DNA of 64,000 nt, from NCBI RefSeq assembly GCF_004795915.1, contig NZ_CP039253.1, forward strand, positions 4,243,501-4,307,500, read 5' to 3'. The notes under the pieces were generated by a model. It ran no database searches and had not been told where the DNA came from. It worked only from the letters and a program-made list of their open reading frames with translations. This document shows positions 42,007 to 50,476 of this stretch, piece after piece (the stretch's first letter is position 1; the number at the start of each line of letters is the position of its first letter). Position numbers and translations under genes: made by a program. Source of the stretch: Rhodococcus sp. PAMC28707. Lineage in GTDB: Bacteria; Actinomycetota; Actinomycetes; Mycobacteriales; Mycobacteriaceae.

Positions 42007-42043
42007 CGAACCTATGACGTAGTGCAACCGCGTCATAGGTTCG
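42007..42043 (+). terminator. Hairpin terminator after the hypothetical gene
   Basis: Perfect 13-base arms (CGAACCTATGACG at 42007-42019 and its complement at 42031-42043) with an 11-base loop, 15 bases after the stop and before trpD. Confidence 0.82.
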
Positions 42044-42096
42044 GTCGGGCCACACCGGTGCCGAAGATATGGCCGTCAGTTCAGGAAGGCACGGAA

Positions 42097-43173
42097 ATGA
42101 TGACCGCACCGATCAACGACGAGTCGAGCAGGACCTGGAAGAGCATTCTGGGGGCCTTGACGTCGTGGGTCGATTTGTCGAGTGCCGATACGGCCTGGGC
42201 GATGGACGAGATCATGTCCGATCACGCCACCGCCGCGCAGATTGCCGCCTTCGGGGTGGCCCTCAAGATGAAGGGACCTACTCCGGCAGAGGTGGGTGGA
42301 CTCGCCGACTCGATGCTCGCGCATGCCTCTCTTGTCGATAGTGAACCGAATTCGGTGGACGTCGTCGGTACCGGTGGCGACGGTGCAGACACGGTGAACA
42401 TCTCGACGATGGCCGCGATCGTGGCGGCGGCAGCGGGTGCTCCGGTGGTCAAGCATGGGAATCGAGCGGCATCGTCACAGAGCGGTACGACCGATGTTCT
42501 GGAAGCACTGGGAGTCAAGTTCGGTCTGGGACCGAGTGGAGTTGCCGAAAGCGTTCGCGATGTCGGTATCGGGTTCTGTTTCGCCCCGGTATTCCATCCC
42601 GCGCTGCGGTTCGCGGGCCCGCCGCGGAAGGAGATCGGCATTCCGACGGTTTTCAATATCCTTGGTCCACTCACCAACCCCGGTCGGCCGCGATCAGGGT
42701 TGATCGGGTGCGCATTCGAGGCACTGGTGCCGGTTGTCGCAGGGGTGTTCGCCGGTCGTGGCACGAGCGCTCTCGTGGTCCGCGGTGACGACGGCCTCGA
42801 TGAGATCACGATGTCCACCACTACCAGCGTGCACGTCGTTTCCGGAGGCATGGTCACTGCAACGACGATCGATCCGAAGGACTTCGGGTTCGACTACGTA
42901 CCGCTGTCGGCGCTCAAAGGCGGTGACGCCGCGTTCAATGCGAGAGTGGTGCACGCGGTTCTAGCAGGAGAGACCGGCCCGGTGCGCGACGCAGTTCTAT
43001 TGAACGCGGCAGCCGCGCTGACTGCTTACGCCGGAATAGCCGAAGGAATCGATGCCGGCGACATCATCGGTGCTCTCTCTGCAGGGTTGGTGCGCGCAAC
43101 GAAGGCTGTCGACTCCGGTGCGGCAGCGACACTGCTGGCCCGATGGGTGAGCCGGTCGAACGAGCTGGATTGA
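42097..43173 (+). CDS. trpD: Anthranilate phosphoribosyltransferase
   Basis: Second step of tryptophan synthesis: anthranilate + PRPP. ATG 42097 follows AGGAAGG by 7 bases and gives 358 residues; upstream codons overlap the terminator hairpin. Motifs: [17 protein letters not shown] for PRPP/Mg, [44 protein letters not shown] and the metal-binding GDDGLDE (as DE in LDEITM). It stands apart from other trp genes, like Rv2192c. Confidence 0.95.
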   Translation: MMTAPINDESSRTWKSILGALTSWVDLSSADTAWAMDEIMSDHATAAQIAAFGVALKMKGPTPAEVGGLADSMLAHASLVDSEPNSVDVVGTGGDGADTVNISTMAAIVAAAAGAPVVKHGNRAASSQSGTTDVLEALGVKFGLGPSGVAESVRDVGIGFCFAPVFHPALRFAGPPRKEIGIPTVFNILGPLTNPGRPRSGLIGCAFEALVPVVAGVFAGRGTSALVVRGDDGLDEITMSTTTSVHVVSGGMVTATTIDPKDFGFDYVPLSALKGGDAAFNARVVHAVLAGETGPVRDAVLLNAAAALTAYAGIAEGIDAGDIIGALSAGLVRATKAVDSGAAATLLARWVSRSNELD

Positions 43174-43200
43174 TCCGACCGGCTTCGGCGCGGATGTGCC

Positions 43201-43476
43201 TCACTCGCCGATCGAAAACCCCGCGTCGATATCGGCGCTCGAATACGACTGAAACGCGATGTGCGTCGCAGTATTGAGGACGCCGGCCACCTTGTTGATC
43301 CGTTGCGTCACAACCTCGGCGATCTGCTGATGATCGCGAACCTTGACGATGGCGATCAGGTCGACATCTCCCGCACACGAATAGACCTCGGACACACCGT
43401 CGACGTCCGCCACTGCTTGCGCGGTCTCGGGGATGGCACTTGCCTCGGCGTCGATCATGACAATGGCGTGGATCAT
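43201..43476 (-). CDS. Stand-alone Lrp/AsnC effector-binding (RAM) domain protein
   Basis: A 91-residue protein made of only the regulator-of-amino-acid-metabolism domain of Lrp/AsnC regulators: MIHAIVMIDAEASAIPET, then GVSEVYSCAGDVDLIAIVKV and THIAFQSYSS. There is no DNA-binding helix-turn-helix. Such proteins form ring oligomers that bind amino acids; targets are unknown. Convergent with trpD; the stops are about 27 bases apart. A link to tryptophan metabolism would be inference. Confidence 0.88.
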   Translation of the reverse strand: MIHAIVMIDAEASAIPETAQAVADVDGVSEVYSCAGDVDLIAIVKVRDHQQIAEVVTQRINKVAGVLNTATHIAFQSYSSADIDAGFSIGE

Positions 43477-43528
43477 GGGTCTCCCTCATTCGATGCGCGA
43501 ACACGCGTACGTTGCGACTCCCCGGAGC

Positions 43529-45259
43529 TTAGAGGGCGTACCGGTCGGGGTACGGCGACGCGCTGTACTCGTGGCGGGATGCTGCGCGAGAAATACTGCA
43601 CCATTCTTTCCACGCCCCAGCGCCGTATACCGGCTCGGCGTACCCGTCGGTGGTCCGCACTATGCGGACGCCGTCGGAGTCCAGCCACCGGGCAATGAGG
43701 CCCACCTCCTCGGGCGATGCGCCGCGCAGCGGAGTGGCGTCCGGGGTGACGGTCTCGGCGGCGGCGGTGATGGCCTCCACGGCCGGCATCGGGTGTACGC
43801 GACGCGCGGTGGTAGCCGCGCCCGCCAGCCGCCCGTTGCGAATCACTGCGAGTTCCCATCCTCCTTCCGCAGTTTTCCTGGCGGCTACGAGTTCGGTGAT
43901 GGCTGCGACCGCGGCGAGACGGTGCATTCTTCGGATCATGTCGGCGAGAACGGTGAGTCGATCACGCAGACGGGCTGCCGATTCGAAAAGCTCGGTGTCG
44001 GCGAGTTGTGTGACCCGTACTCGCGCCGCGTCCAACATGGAGTTGTCGACGCCGTCGATCAAAGCGTGGAATCGCGCGGGATACACCGAGTAGTCGTCGG
44101 GCGAGAGCACACCTGCCGTCGCTGCCGCGCAACCGCCCACCGCGGTCGGTGGGCAATTCTGTCCGTGTGTGCCGGTGCGTGGGATGCGATTGGAGCAGGT
44201 GCGGATCGAACCGAATTCGGAGATGAGCGCCGCGGCGTCCGCGGCATCACTTCGCGCTGTGAAGGGCCCGAGTGAGCTGGTCGTCGGTGTTCTGACGACG
44301 GAAAGCCGTGGAAACGCTTCGACCGTCGTGGTGATCCACCATCCCTTTTTGGGGAACTTCGATCGGCGGTTGTACGGCGGGATGTGCGCGCTCAACAACC
44401 GGAGTTCACGTACACCTGCTTCGAGACCGTGAGCACACTCGACATAGTCGACATCGACAGCAAGGCCGACCATCTCCTTCATCCGGCCGCGAGTTTCCGA
44501 ACCGGTGAAGTAGTTCCGGACTCGACGTTGCAGATTGGTCGAGGTACCGACGTACAAGACCTCCTTGCCCGGCCCCGTGAACAGGTATACCCCCGGGGTC
44601 CGGGGGAGGTGGGCGGCGAGGGATCGCTTCGCACGCTGTCCGGCTGAGACATTTGGGAGATAGTCGACGAGTTCGGCGTAGCTGTGCACACCCTGATTTC
44701 CGACACGCTCGATCAGCGCGTGCAATACGTCTACCGTCGCGCGAGCGTCGTCCAAGGCGCGGTGAGTCGGTGTCGTGCTGACGTCGAACAACGATGCGAG
44801 TGCCGACAATTTCACTGATGGGGCCTCGTCGCGGGTGAGTACACGACGCGCCAGTTTGACGGTGCACAAAACTTGGAACTTGGGCCAGGCGATATCCAGT
44901 CGGCTGGCAGCGGCTCGGAGAAAACCGGTGTCGAACCCCGCATTGTGGGCGACGAGGACTGCGCCCCGTGCGAATTCCAGGAAGCCGGGAAGTACACGCT
45001 CGATGCGCGGTGCGTCGATCAGCATCGCGGAGGTGATTCCGGTCAGCTCGACGATGAAAGGCGGAATCGATCGGCCTGGATCGACGAGTGTGGCGAACTC
45101 TCCGATCACCTCACCTCCACGGACCTTGACCGCCCCGATCTCGGTGATCGCTTCGGTATCGGCGCTGCCGCCCGTCGTCTCCAAATCGACGACCACGAAA
45201 GTCGTCTGATGTAGCGGGGTGTCCAGTTCATCGAAAGTCAGCTGGATCGGAAGGGTCAC
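43529..45259 (-). CDS. DEDDh 3'-5' exonuclease fused to a UvrC-like GIY-YIG nuclease (Rv2191 family)
   Basis: A two-domain nuclease. Residues about 20-180 are a DnaQ-like exonuclease: VVDLETTGG (Asp, Glu), VAHNAGFD and HRALDDARAT (His, Asp). Residues about 205-290 are a GIY-YIG domain: PGVYLFTGPGKEVLYVGTS and NLQRRVRNYF. A UvrC-like region with cysteines follows, but no C-terminal RNase-H-type endonuclease domain is evident. GTG 45259 gives 576 residues; in-frame codons continue to 45379, so the N-terminus is uncertain. A role in DNA repair is likely but unproved. Confidence 0.88.
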   Translation of the reverse strand: MTLPIQLTFDELDTPLHQTTFVVVDLETTGGSADTEAITEIGAVKVRGGEVIGEFATLVDPGRSIPPFIVELTGITSAMLIDAPRIERVLPGFLEFARGAVLVAHNAGFDTGFLRAAASRLDIAWPKFQVLCTVKLARRVLTRDEAPSVKLSALASLFDVSTTPTHRALDDARATVDVLHALIERVGNQGVHSYAELVDYLPNVSAGQRAKRSLAAHLPRTPGVYLFTGPGKEVLYVGTSTNLQRRVRNYFTGSETRGRMKEMVGLAVDVDYVECAHGLEAGVRELRLLSAHIPPYNRRSKFPKKGWWITTTVEAFPRLSVVRTPTTSSLGPFTARSDAADAAALISEFGSIRTCSNRIPRTGTHGQNCPPTAVGGCAAATAGVLSPDDYSVYPARFHALIDGVDNSMLDAARVRVTQLADTELFESAARLRDRLTVLADMIRRMHRLAAVAAITELVAARKTAEGGWELAVIRNGRLAGAATTARRVHPMPAVEAITAAAETVTPDATPLRGASPEEVGLIARWLDSDGVRIVRTTDGYAEPVYGAGAWKEWCSISRAASRHEYSASPYPDRYAL

Positions 45260-45395
45260 AGGACAGGACGGTAGATGGCGGTACCGACAGAATCCTGCGT
45301 TGTCGTTTTCGTGGAAGGCGTGTCGTACCTCGCCGATAAGTTCGCCCGAAACAAGTCGGAAGTTCGGGCTGAAACACAAAAGAGACGAGGATCAC

Positions 45396-45677
45396 ATGAT
45401 GGTGGATTGTAGTGACTGCAGGGTTCGAGACATCGCGTGCGGAGACTGCGTCGTAACCGTCCTTCTCGGAGCTCCGGGAGTGGCAGGTTCGGCGGGTGTA
45501 GATGTCTGGTCTGCAACGTCGAAAATAGACATCGACCAGGCGGAACTAGGTGCTGTCGGGGTCCTGGCGGAGGTCGGGCTCGTCCCATATTTGCGTTTGG
45601 TCGTGGAGAACGACGACGCCCACCGGGGTGCTTCGTTACCGTCCTGTGATTCAAGCCCGGATCGACGTGCGATGTAG
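45396..45677 (+). CDS. Small cysteine-motif protein, conserved in actinobacteria
   Basis: A 93-residue protein from ATG 45396 (or 45399), after GACGAGG. It opens with CSDCRVRDIACGDCVVTVLL, two CxxC pairs that could bind a metal, followed by a helical region (ELGAVGVLAEVGLVPYLRLV) resembling a short helix-turn-helix. I recall similar small proteins in mycobacteria next to the NlpC/P60 genes, but know no function. Divergent from the nuclease gene: if that starts at 45259 the gap is 136 bases. Confidence 0.72.
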   Translation: MMVDCSDCRVRDIACGDCVVTVLLGAPGVAGSAGVDVWSATSKIDIDQAELGAVGVLAEVGLVPYLRLVVENDDAHRGASLPSCDSSPDRRAM

Positions 45678-45799
45678 TCCGGTTTTCAGATTTTCGAGCC
45701 TCTTCGGCGCGTCGGGGTCGACACGGGGGGATGCCATTTCGTAACCTTCCTGAGACCTTGCGGAGTCTCGCCAGTCCAGACAGGAGTGGCGTCGCAAGT

Positions 45800-45945
45800 C
45801 ACCGCCTAATCGGGTACTCGTCAGAGTGGCCGTACCGGGAACCCGATTTCTACTGGGGTGAATCCCGCCGGATCGCATTTTGCGAACGGTGGGTAGGGCT
45901 GATCTTCCCAGCCCGAACCCGTCAGCTAACTCGGTCGGCGGATGA
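45800..45945 (+). promoter_or_regulatory. ydaO/yuaA-type c-di-AMP riboswitch
   Basis: The leader before the first NlpC/P60 gene carries the conserved blocks of this class: CCGGGAACCCGA (45836-45846 area), TGGGGTGAATCC (45854-45865), and GCCCGAACCCGTCAGCTAAC (45911-45930). The closing stem pairs CCGCC at 45802-45806 with GGCGG at 45937-45941. In actinobacteria this riboswitch sits before cell-wall hydrolase genes. The ribosome-binding site (GGAG at 45957) follows directly, so either termination or start occlusion could be controlled. Confidence 0.88.
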
Positions 45946-45971
45946 GTGGAAGAAACGGAGCACAACCTCTC

Positions 45972-46529
45972 GTGGCGTCACATACTTCAACCCGCCAATT
46001 GCGTCGAATACTCGTAGCCGGTGCGATCACTGCCGGCGCGGTCATTTTGCCCGCTGCCCCCGCAATGGCGGCCCCCATCACGATCCCGGGTGTCGGTACG
46101 TTCGAAATACCTGAGATCCCGGGCTTGCCCCCGTTGCCGGCTGTCCCTGGACTCCCCGGCGCGCCGGCACCCATCGCTCCGCAGGTCACTCCGGCTGCGA
46201 AAGCAGTGCAGGCCGCAGAGTCCAAGGTCGGGTCCCCGTACGTTTACGGTGCATCCGGTCCTGACTCGTTCGATTGCTCCGGTCTGGTTCAGTGGGCATA
46301 CAAGCAGGCCGGCGTCAGCTTGCCCCGTACGAGCTACGACCAGGCGTCCGCTGGTGTTCCGGTATCCCAGTCCGATCTTCAGCCGGGAGATGTCGTCTCC
46401 TTCTACGGTGGATCGCATTCGGGTATCTACGCAGGCGGCGGCAACGTAATCCACGCATCCACCTCGGGTGTTCCCGTCAAGGTTGCACCGGTGTCGTCGA
46501 TGCCGTTCGACGGAGCTCGTCGATACTGA
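45972..46529 (+). CDS. Secreted NlpC/P60 peptidoglycan endopeptidase (short)
   Basis: A 185-residue exported cell-wall hydrolase. I chose GTG 45972, 11 bases after GGAG; the ATG at 45942 lies inside the riboswitch closing stem. Signal peptide ends near APAMAAP, then a Pro/Gly-rich linker (IPGLPPLPAVPGLPGAPAP) and the NlpC/P60 domain with catalytic Cys102 in DSFDCSGLV and His in GSHSGIYAG, third residue His in NVIHAS. It is likely to cleave gamma-D-Glu-mDAP bonds of the stem peptide. Controlled by the c-di-AMP riboswitch just upstream. Confidence 0.9.
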   Translation: MASHTSTRQLRRILVAGAITAGAVILPAAPAMAAPITIPGVGTFEIPEIPGLPPLPAVPGLPGAPAPIAPQVTPAAKAVQAAESKVGSPYVYGASGPDSFDCSGLVQWAYKQAGVSLPRTSYDQASAGVPVSQSDLQPGDVVSFYGGSHSGIYAGGGNVIHASTSGVPVKVAPVSSMPFDGARRY

Positions 46530-46892
46530 GTCGTGTGATCGGTACGCAAACAGCATCAGGACCCGGTCTTGCCGGCCGCGGACCTGGTGCTGTTTCGTCG
46601 TTTCGCCGGGCCGAGGCGTGCTTGTCCGCCCCTGGATCCGGTCTTGGTTGGACACTGGCGTGACGATTCCGTAATCTTGCCGAGTCCTGACGGTGTAAAA
46701 GTCCGAATGTTCGAAAAGTTCCGCTGTATCCGACTTCATTCTCGCCCACGTAACGAAACTGATGGGTAGAGTTTGTTTTCAGCCAATCATGCGCACTTCA
46801 GTCGTTTGTGCACTGATGAGCGAACGTCGCAGCAAATCTGCACTGCGCCATTGCTTCATCGACACACCTGCAAGAACGGAGAGTCACCTTCT
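46530..46892. other. Intergenic region between the two NlpC/P60 genes
   Basis: About 363 bases holding the terminator of the first gene and then the leader of the second. I looked for a second riboswitch and did not find the conserved blocks. No gene of its own. Confidence 0.5.
46548..46595 (+). terminator. Probable terminator after the short NlpC/P60 gene
   Basis: AAACAGCA at 46548 pairs with TGCTGTTT ending at 46595; the stem continues through CAGG/CCTG with one mismatch and G-U pairs. It begins 19 bases after the stop. Confidence 0.65.
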
Positions 46893-47954
46893 GTGGCGAC
46901 ACCGACAGTCAAGAATGTTGCTCGATCCAAACGCAGCGTCCTCGCCGCTGCAGCCTGTGCGCTGTGTCTACTCGTCGCACCGGCCGCAACAGCCCAGGCG
47001 CAGCCGGGAATAGACAGTGCATCCGATGCGCAGACGCGGTTGTCGGACCTTGCTCGTGAGTCCGAGCAAACGACGGAGGCGTTGCACAACGCGCAAATAG
47101 ATCTCGATGCCAAGACTGCAGTGCAGCGCGAAGCAGAGTCCGCCGTCGAGACTCATCAGAGCGCGCTCGCGGTCGCCGAGGCGGCGTTGGCCGAGCTGAA
47201 GCCCGCTGTGGACAAAGTGGCCAACGTCAACTATCAGGGTGGTCGAACGAACAGGCTGTTCGCCGTGATGGTCAGCGATTCACCCCAACAACTGTTGGAC
47301 CAGATGTCGGCCCTCGACATCATTTCCGCGGAGACTTCCAGGCAGGTCGGGCAGTTCAAGCAAGCGACGACCGATGCCGCTGCGGCCGAGGAAGCCTCCC
47401 GTAGCGCTGCAGACGCGGCGCGCGCGGCTGCAGATCAAGCCAAAATGGTCAGCGACGATCTGCAGGCCAAGCAGAGCGAACTTCAAGGGCAAACGGCAGA
47501 AGTAATGGCGGCGTTCAGCGCGCTGTCCGGCGCCGAACGGAGTGACTACGCGGGCAGTCCGCTACCTCCAGGATTCGACCTGTCGAAGATCATCGCGGGA
47601 TTGGTTCCGGGATCGGGGTCCGGCGCTCTGCAGGCAGGTCTGACGCAGATAGGTAAACCGTATGTGTGGGGCGCTACCGGACCCGATGGCTTCGACTGCT
47701 CAGGGCTGGTCGTGTGGGCCTACAAGCAGGTCGGCAAGACGCTCCCGCGGTCCAGCCAGGCGCAAGCTGCCGGCGGAACCCCAGTCGATCAGAAGAGCCT
47801 CCAGCCAGGCGACGTCGTTCTCTTCTATCCGGATGCCTCGCATGTCGGCCTGTACGCCGGTAACGGCAACGTGCTGCATGCCTCGACGTTCGGGGTGCCG
47901 GTGAAGGTTCAGTCGATGGCGTCGTTCCCGTTCTACGGTGCGCGCCGGTACTGA
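46893..47954 (+). CDS. Secreted NlpC/P60 endopeptidase with coiled-coil domain (RipA-like)
   Basis: A 353-residue exported hydrolase from GTG 46893, 9 bases after GGAGAG. After the signal peptide (cleaving near TAQAQP) there is a long coiled coil (about residues 40-210, rich in Ala, Glu, Gln), a linker, then an NlpC/P60 domain with Cys269 in DGFDCSGLV, His in ASHVGLYAG and NVLHAS. The architecture matches RipA-type septal peptidoglycan hydrolases, where the coiled coil blocks or positions the active site. The catalytic domain closely resembles the one coded just upstream. Confidence 0.92.
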   Translation: MATPTVKNVARSKRSVLAAAACALCLLVAPAATAQAQPGIDSASDAQTRLSDLARESEQTTEALHNAQIDLDAKTAVQREAESAVETHQSALAVAEAALAELKPAVDKVANVNYQGGRTNRLFAVMVSDSPQQLLDQMSALDIISAETSRQVGQFKQATTDAAAAEEASRSAADAARAAADQAKMVSDDLQAKQSELQGQTAEVMAAFSALSGAERSDYAGSPLPPGFDLSKIIAGLVPGSGSGALQAGLTQIGKPYVWGATGPDGFDCSGLVVWAYKQVGKTLPRSSQAQAAGGTPVDQKSLQPGDVVLFYPDASHVGLYAGNGNVLHASTFGVPVKVQSMASFPFYGARRY

Positions 47955-47976
47955 CAGCTCCAGCTTGGTTCACTCG

Positions 47977-49284
47977 ATGACTGTCCGCCGATCTTTATCG
48001 GCGGCAGTCCTCGTCGGCGCTCTTGTATGGGTTTCGGGATGTACAGCCTCCGGCCCGCTGGCCGAGTCGACGATGCCTATGCCTATGCCCTCGAATCCTT
48101 ACGAGGAACAGCGCAGGGCGGGCGTCGAACAGCTTCTGGTGGATTGGGCGGATGCGGTTTCCTCCAACGACGATGCTGAACTGCAAGCTCTGGTCGATCC
48201 GGCAGCGTCGCCTGAGTTCCTGCAATCGCTGATCCGCACCGCATCGAACCTCTCGGATGTGCCGCGGTCCGAGTGGGGCTACGAAATCGTGGACGAGCCG
48301 GAAACACCCGTCCCTTCCGAAATTGCCGAGCGTGTGGGGGCCGCCGACGTGTGGGCGCCGCCGGTGGTTCTTCGGTATGGCATCGACGGGCCGGATGACC
48401 TACCGACCCGCAGACCGATCTCGTTGCTCGTGGCCGAGCGCGACGATAGATGGCGACTGGTGTCCGACACAGACGTACCAGGTATCGACCGACATACCTG
48501 GCGGGGACCGTGGGACTTCGGGCCGGTAACGGCCACGCCGATCACGACGGCCGGGGGAACATCGATGGTGCTGGGCAAACAAGAGCAGAACCTGCTCACC
48601 TCTCGGCTTGCCACCGAGTTGCCGGCCGCGGTCGAGGCAGTTGCGGACTTCGTGGGTGACGACTGGCCGCGAAAGACGCTGATAGTGACGACGAGTTCTA
48701 CAGATGAGTTCCTCGCGTCGGCAGGGGGAGTTGCAGGCCCGGATGTGGCGGCTGTGTCCGTCTCTGATGTCGTTGTACCCGGGAATCCGGTGACTGGGCA
48801 GCGTGTCGTCTTCTCTCCCTCCGCTGCCGAGCGATTGACCGAGTTCACTACTCGCTCGGTCCTGCGTCACGAACTCACGCACATTGCCGCTCGCGCGAAC
48901 ACAATCGACGGATCGCCGACATGGATGCTCGAGGGGTTCGCTGATTATTCGGGGTACCGCGGATCGGGTGTCGACTTCGCCACGCTGGCTCCGACCCTGA
49001 GTCGTGCAGTCGGGGTGGGCGGACCGCCGACGGTTCTCCCGGCAGACTCCGATTTTTCGGCGGGTGGGCTCCGTTCCACCCTCGCGTACGAATCCGCATG
49101 GTCCCTGGCAGCGTTCGTCGCTGAGCGATACGGTGAGCCGGTGCTGCGAGATCTCTACGCGCAGTTGGCAACCGGTCCGCAAACAGACACCGAGATCAAC
49201 GCGGGTCTCGAAGCGACTGTCGGGCCTGGAACCGACACATTCATCGCGGACTGGGGGGCTTGGGTTGCGCATAATGCGAGCTGA
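47977..49284 (+). CDS. Lipoprotein with gluzincin-type metalloprotease domain
   Basis: A 435-residue predicted lipoprotein: signal segment with lipobox VSGC (Cys22) from ATG 47977. Residues about 40-200 form an unrecognised alpha/beta region. Then comes a zinc-protease signature HELTH at 298-302 followed by WMLEGFADY, whose Glu is the usual third zinc ligand of the EGxA type (peptidase MA-like). The C-terminal half has helical ESAWSLAAFVAERYGE. It lies 22 bases after the RipA-like gene and 14 before pimB'. Function unknown; a cell-surface peptidase is the best guess. Confidence 0.78.
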   Translation: MTVRRSLSAAVLVGALVWVSGCTASGPLAESTMPMPMPSNPYEEQRRAGVEQLLVDWADAVSSNDDAELQALVDPAASPEFLQSLIRTASNLSDVPRSEWGYEIVDEPETPVPSEIAERVGAADVWAPPVVLRYGIDGPDDLPTRRPISLLVAERDDRWRLVSDTDVPGIDRHTWRGPWDFGPVTATPITTAGGTSMVLGKQEQNLLTSRLATELPAAVEAVADFVGDDWPRKTLIVTTSSTDEFLASAGGVAGPDVAAVSVSDVVVPGNPVTGQRVVFSPSAAERLTEFTTRSVLRHELTHIAARANTIDGSPTWMLEGFADYSGYRGSGVDFATLAPTLSRAVGVGGPPTVLPADSDFSAGGLRSTLAYESAWSLAAFVAERYGEPVLRDLYAQLATGPQTDTEINAGLEATVGPGTDTFIADWGAWVAHNAS

Positions 49285-49298
49285 CCTACGGTGGTGCA

Positions 49299-50423
49299 AT
49301 GGGTCGGACGCTCTTGGTAACGAATGACTTTCCCCCGCGTCCCGGAGGTATCCAGTCCTATCTCCAGAGCATCGCGGATAGATTCCCACCCGAAGAGCTG
49401 GTGGTGTACGCCCCCCGGTGGCGGGGCGATAGTCATCTCGCGTTCGATGCATGCCAACCGTACGAAGTGGTCCGGCACCCCACGACGCTGATGCTACCGA
49501 CGCCGCTGGTGGCACGAAGAGCTGCGCAGCTTGTGAAGTCGCACGATTGCGACAGTGTGTGGTTCGGTGCGGCAGCGCCGCTCGCGGTGATGGCTCCAGT
49601 GGTCAGACGCGCAGGGGCAGAGACGATCATCGCCAGCACCCATGGACACGAAGTGGGATGGTCGATGATTCCAGGTGGTCGCGGAACGCTGCGAGCGATC
49701 GGCAACTCCGTCGACACAGTGACGTACGTAAGCAAGTACACGCGAGGACGGTTCGCGTCGGCCTTCGGTCCACAGGCCGCGCTCGAGCATGTGCCGCCGG
49801 GTGTCGACACCGATAAGTTCAAGCCGGATTCCGGCGCGCGAGCGGAACTTCGGGCCCGCTACGGGTTGGGGGATCGACCGACGATACTGTGTCTGTCGCG
49901 CTTGGTACCGCGCAAGGGACAGGATTTTCTCATCCGGTCGATGCAGGGGATCAGAGAGGCGATCGACGGTGCGGTTCTGGTTATCGTCGGTGGCGGGCCG
50001 TACGAGGGCACCTTACGCGCGCTGGTCCGCAGCTGCGGCGTGGAAGATCACGTGATCTTCACTGGCACAGTCCGTTCGGCAGAGCTGGCCGCGCATCACA
50101 CGATCGCGGACGTCTTCGCGATGCCGAGCAGAACTCGCGGCTGGGGGCTCGACGTCGAGGGTCTGGGGATCGTCTACCTGGAAGCGTCGGCGTGCGGCGT
50201 GCCGGTCGTCGCCGGCATGTCCGGTGGCGCACCGGAAACGGTGCGGCAGAACGAAACCGGACTTGTAGTCGATGGTCGTTCGGTCGAGCAGATCACCGAG
50301 GCGATCGTCCGAATTCTGTCCGATGCGACGCTCGCCGCATCGATGGGCGCGGCTGGACGTGAGTGGGTCGAAAAGAGCTGGCGCTGGGATACTCTCGCGC
50401 AGAAGCTGCGCAGCCTGCTCTGA
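49299..50423 (+). CDS. pimB: Phosphatidylinositol monomannoside mannosyltransferase PimB'
   Basis: A GT4-family enzyme adding the second mannose, from GDP-mannose, to PIM1 in the synthesis of PIMs, lipomannan and lipoarabinomannan. 374 residues with N-terminal TNDFPPRPGGIQSYL, KPDSGARAELRARYGL linking the Rossmann lobes, LSRLVPRKGQDFLIRSM and the C-terminal nucleotide-sugar motif EASACGVPVVAG. Orthologous to Rv2188c. It may be cotranscribed with the lipoprotein gene 14 bases upstream. Confidence 0.93.
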   Translation: MGRTLLVTNDFPPRPGGIQSYLQSIADRFPPEELVVYAPRWRGDSHLAFDACQPYEVVRHPTTLMLPTPLVARRAAQLVKSHDCDSVWFGAAAPLAVMAPVVRRAGAETIIASTHGHEVGWSMIPGGRGTLRAIGNSVDTVTYVSKYTRGRFASAFGPQAALEHVPPGVDTDKFKPDSGARAELRARYGLGDRPTILCLSRLVPRKGQDFLIRSMQGIREAIDGAVLVIVGGGPYEGTLRALVRSCGVEDHVIFTGTVRSAELAAHHTIADVFAMPSRTRGWGLDVEGLGIVYLEASACGVPVVAGMSGGAPETVRQNETGLVVDGRSVEQITEAIVRILSDATLAASMGAAGREWVEKSWRWDTLAQKLRSLL

Positions 50424-50431
50424 TCCGCGCC

Positions 50432-50468
50432 CTGTTCCCTTGTGCGTGTGGTCGGCACAAGGGAACAG
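50432..50468. terminator. Bidirectional hairpin between pimB' and fadD15
   Basis: Perfect 14-base arms (CTGTTCCCTTGTGC at 50432-50445 and its complement at 50455-50468) with a 9-base loop, in the 53-base gap between convergent genes. Confidence 0.85.
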
Positions 50469-50476
50469 ACCGGTGA

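Noticed and set aside
46596-46892. Second c-di-AMP riboswitch before the RipA-like gene
   Set aside because: The conserved GGGGTGAATC and CCCGTCAGCTAAC blocks are not found there.
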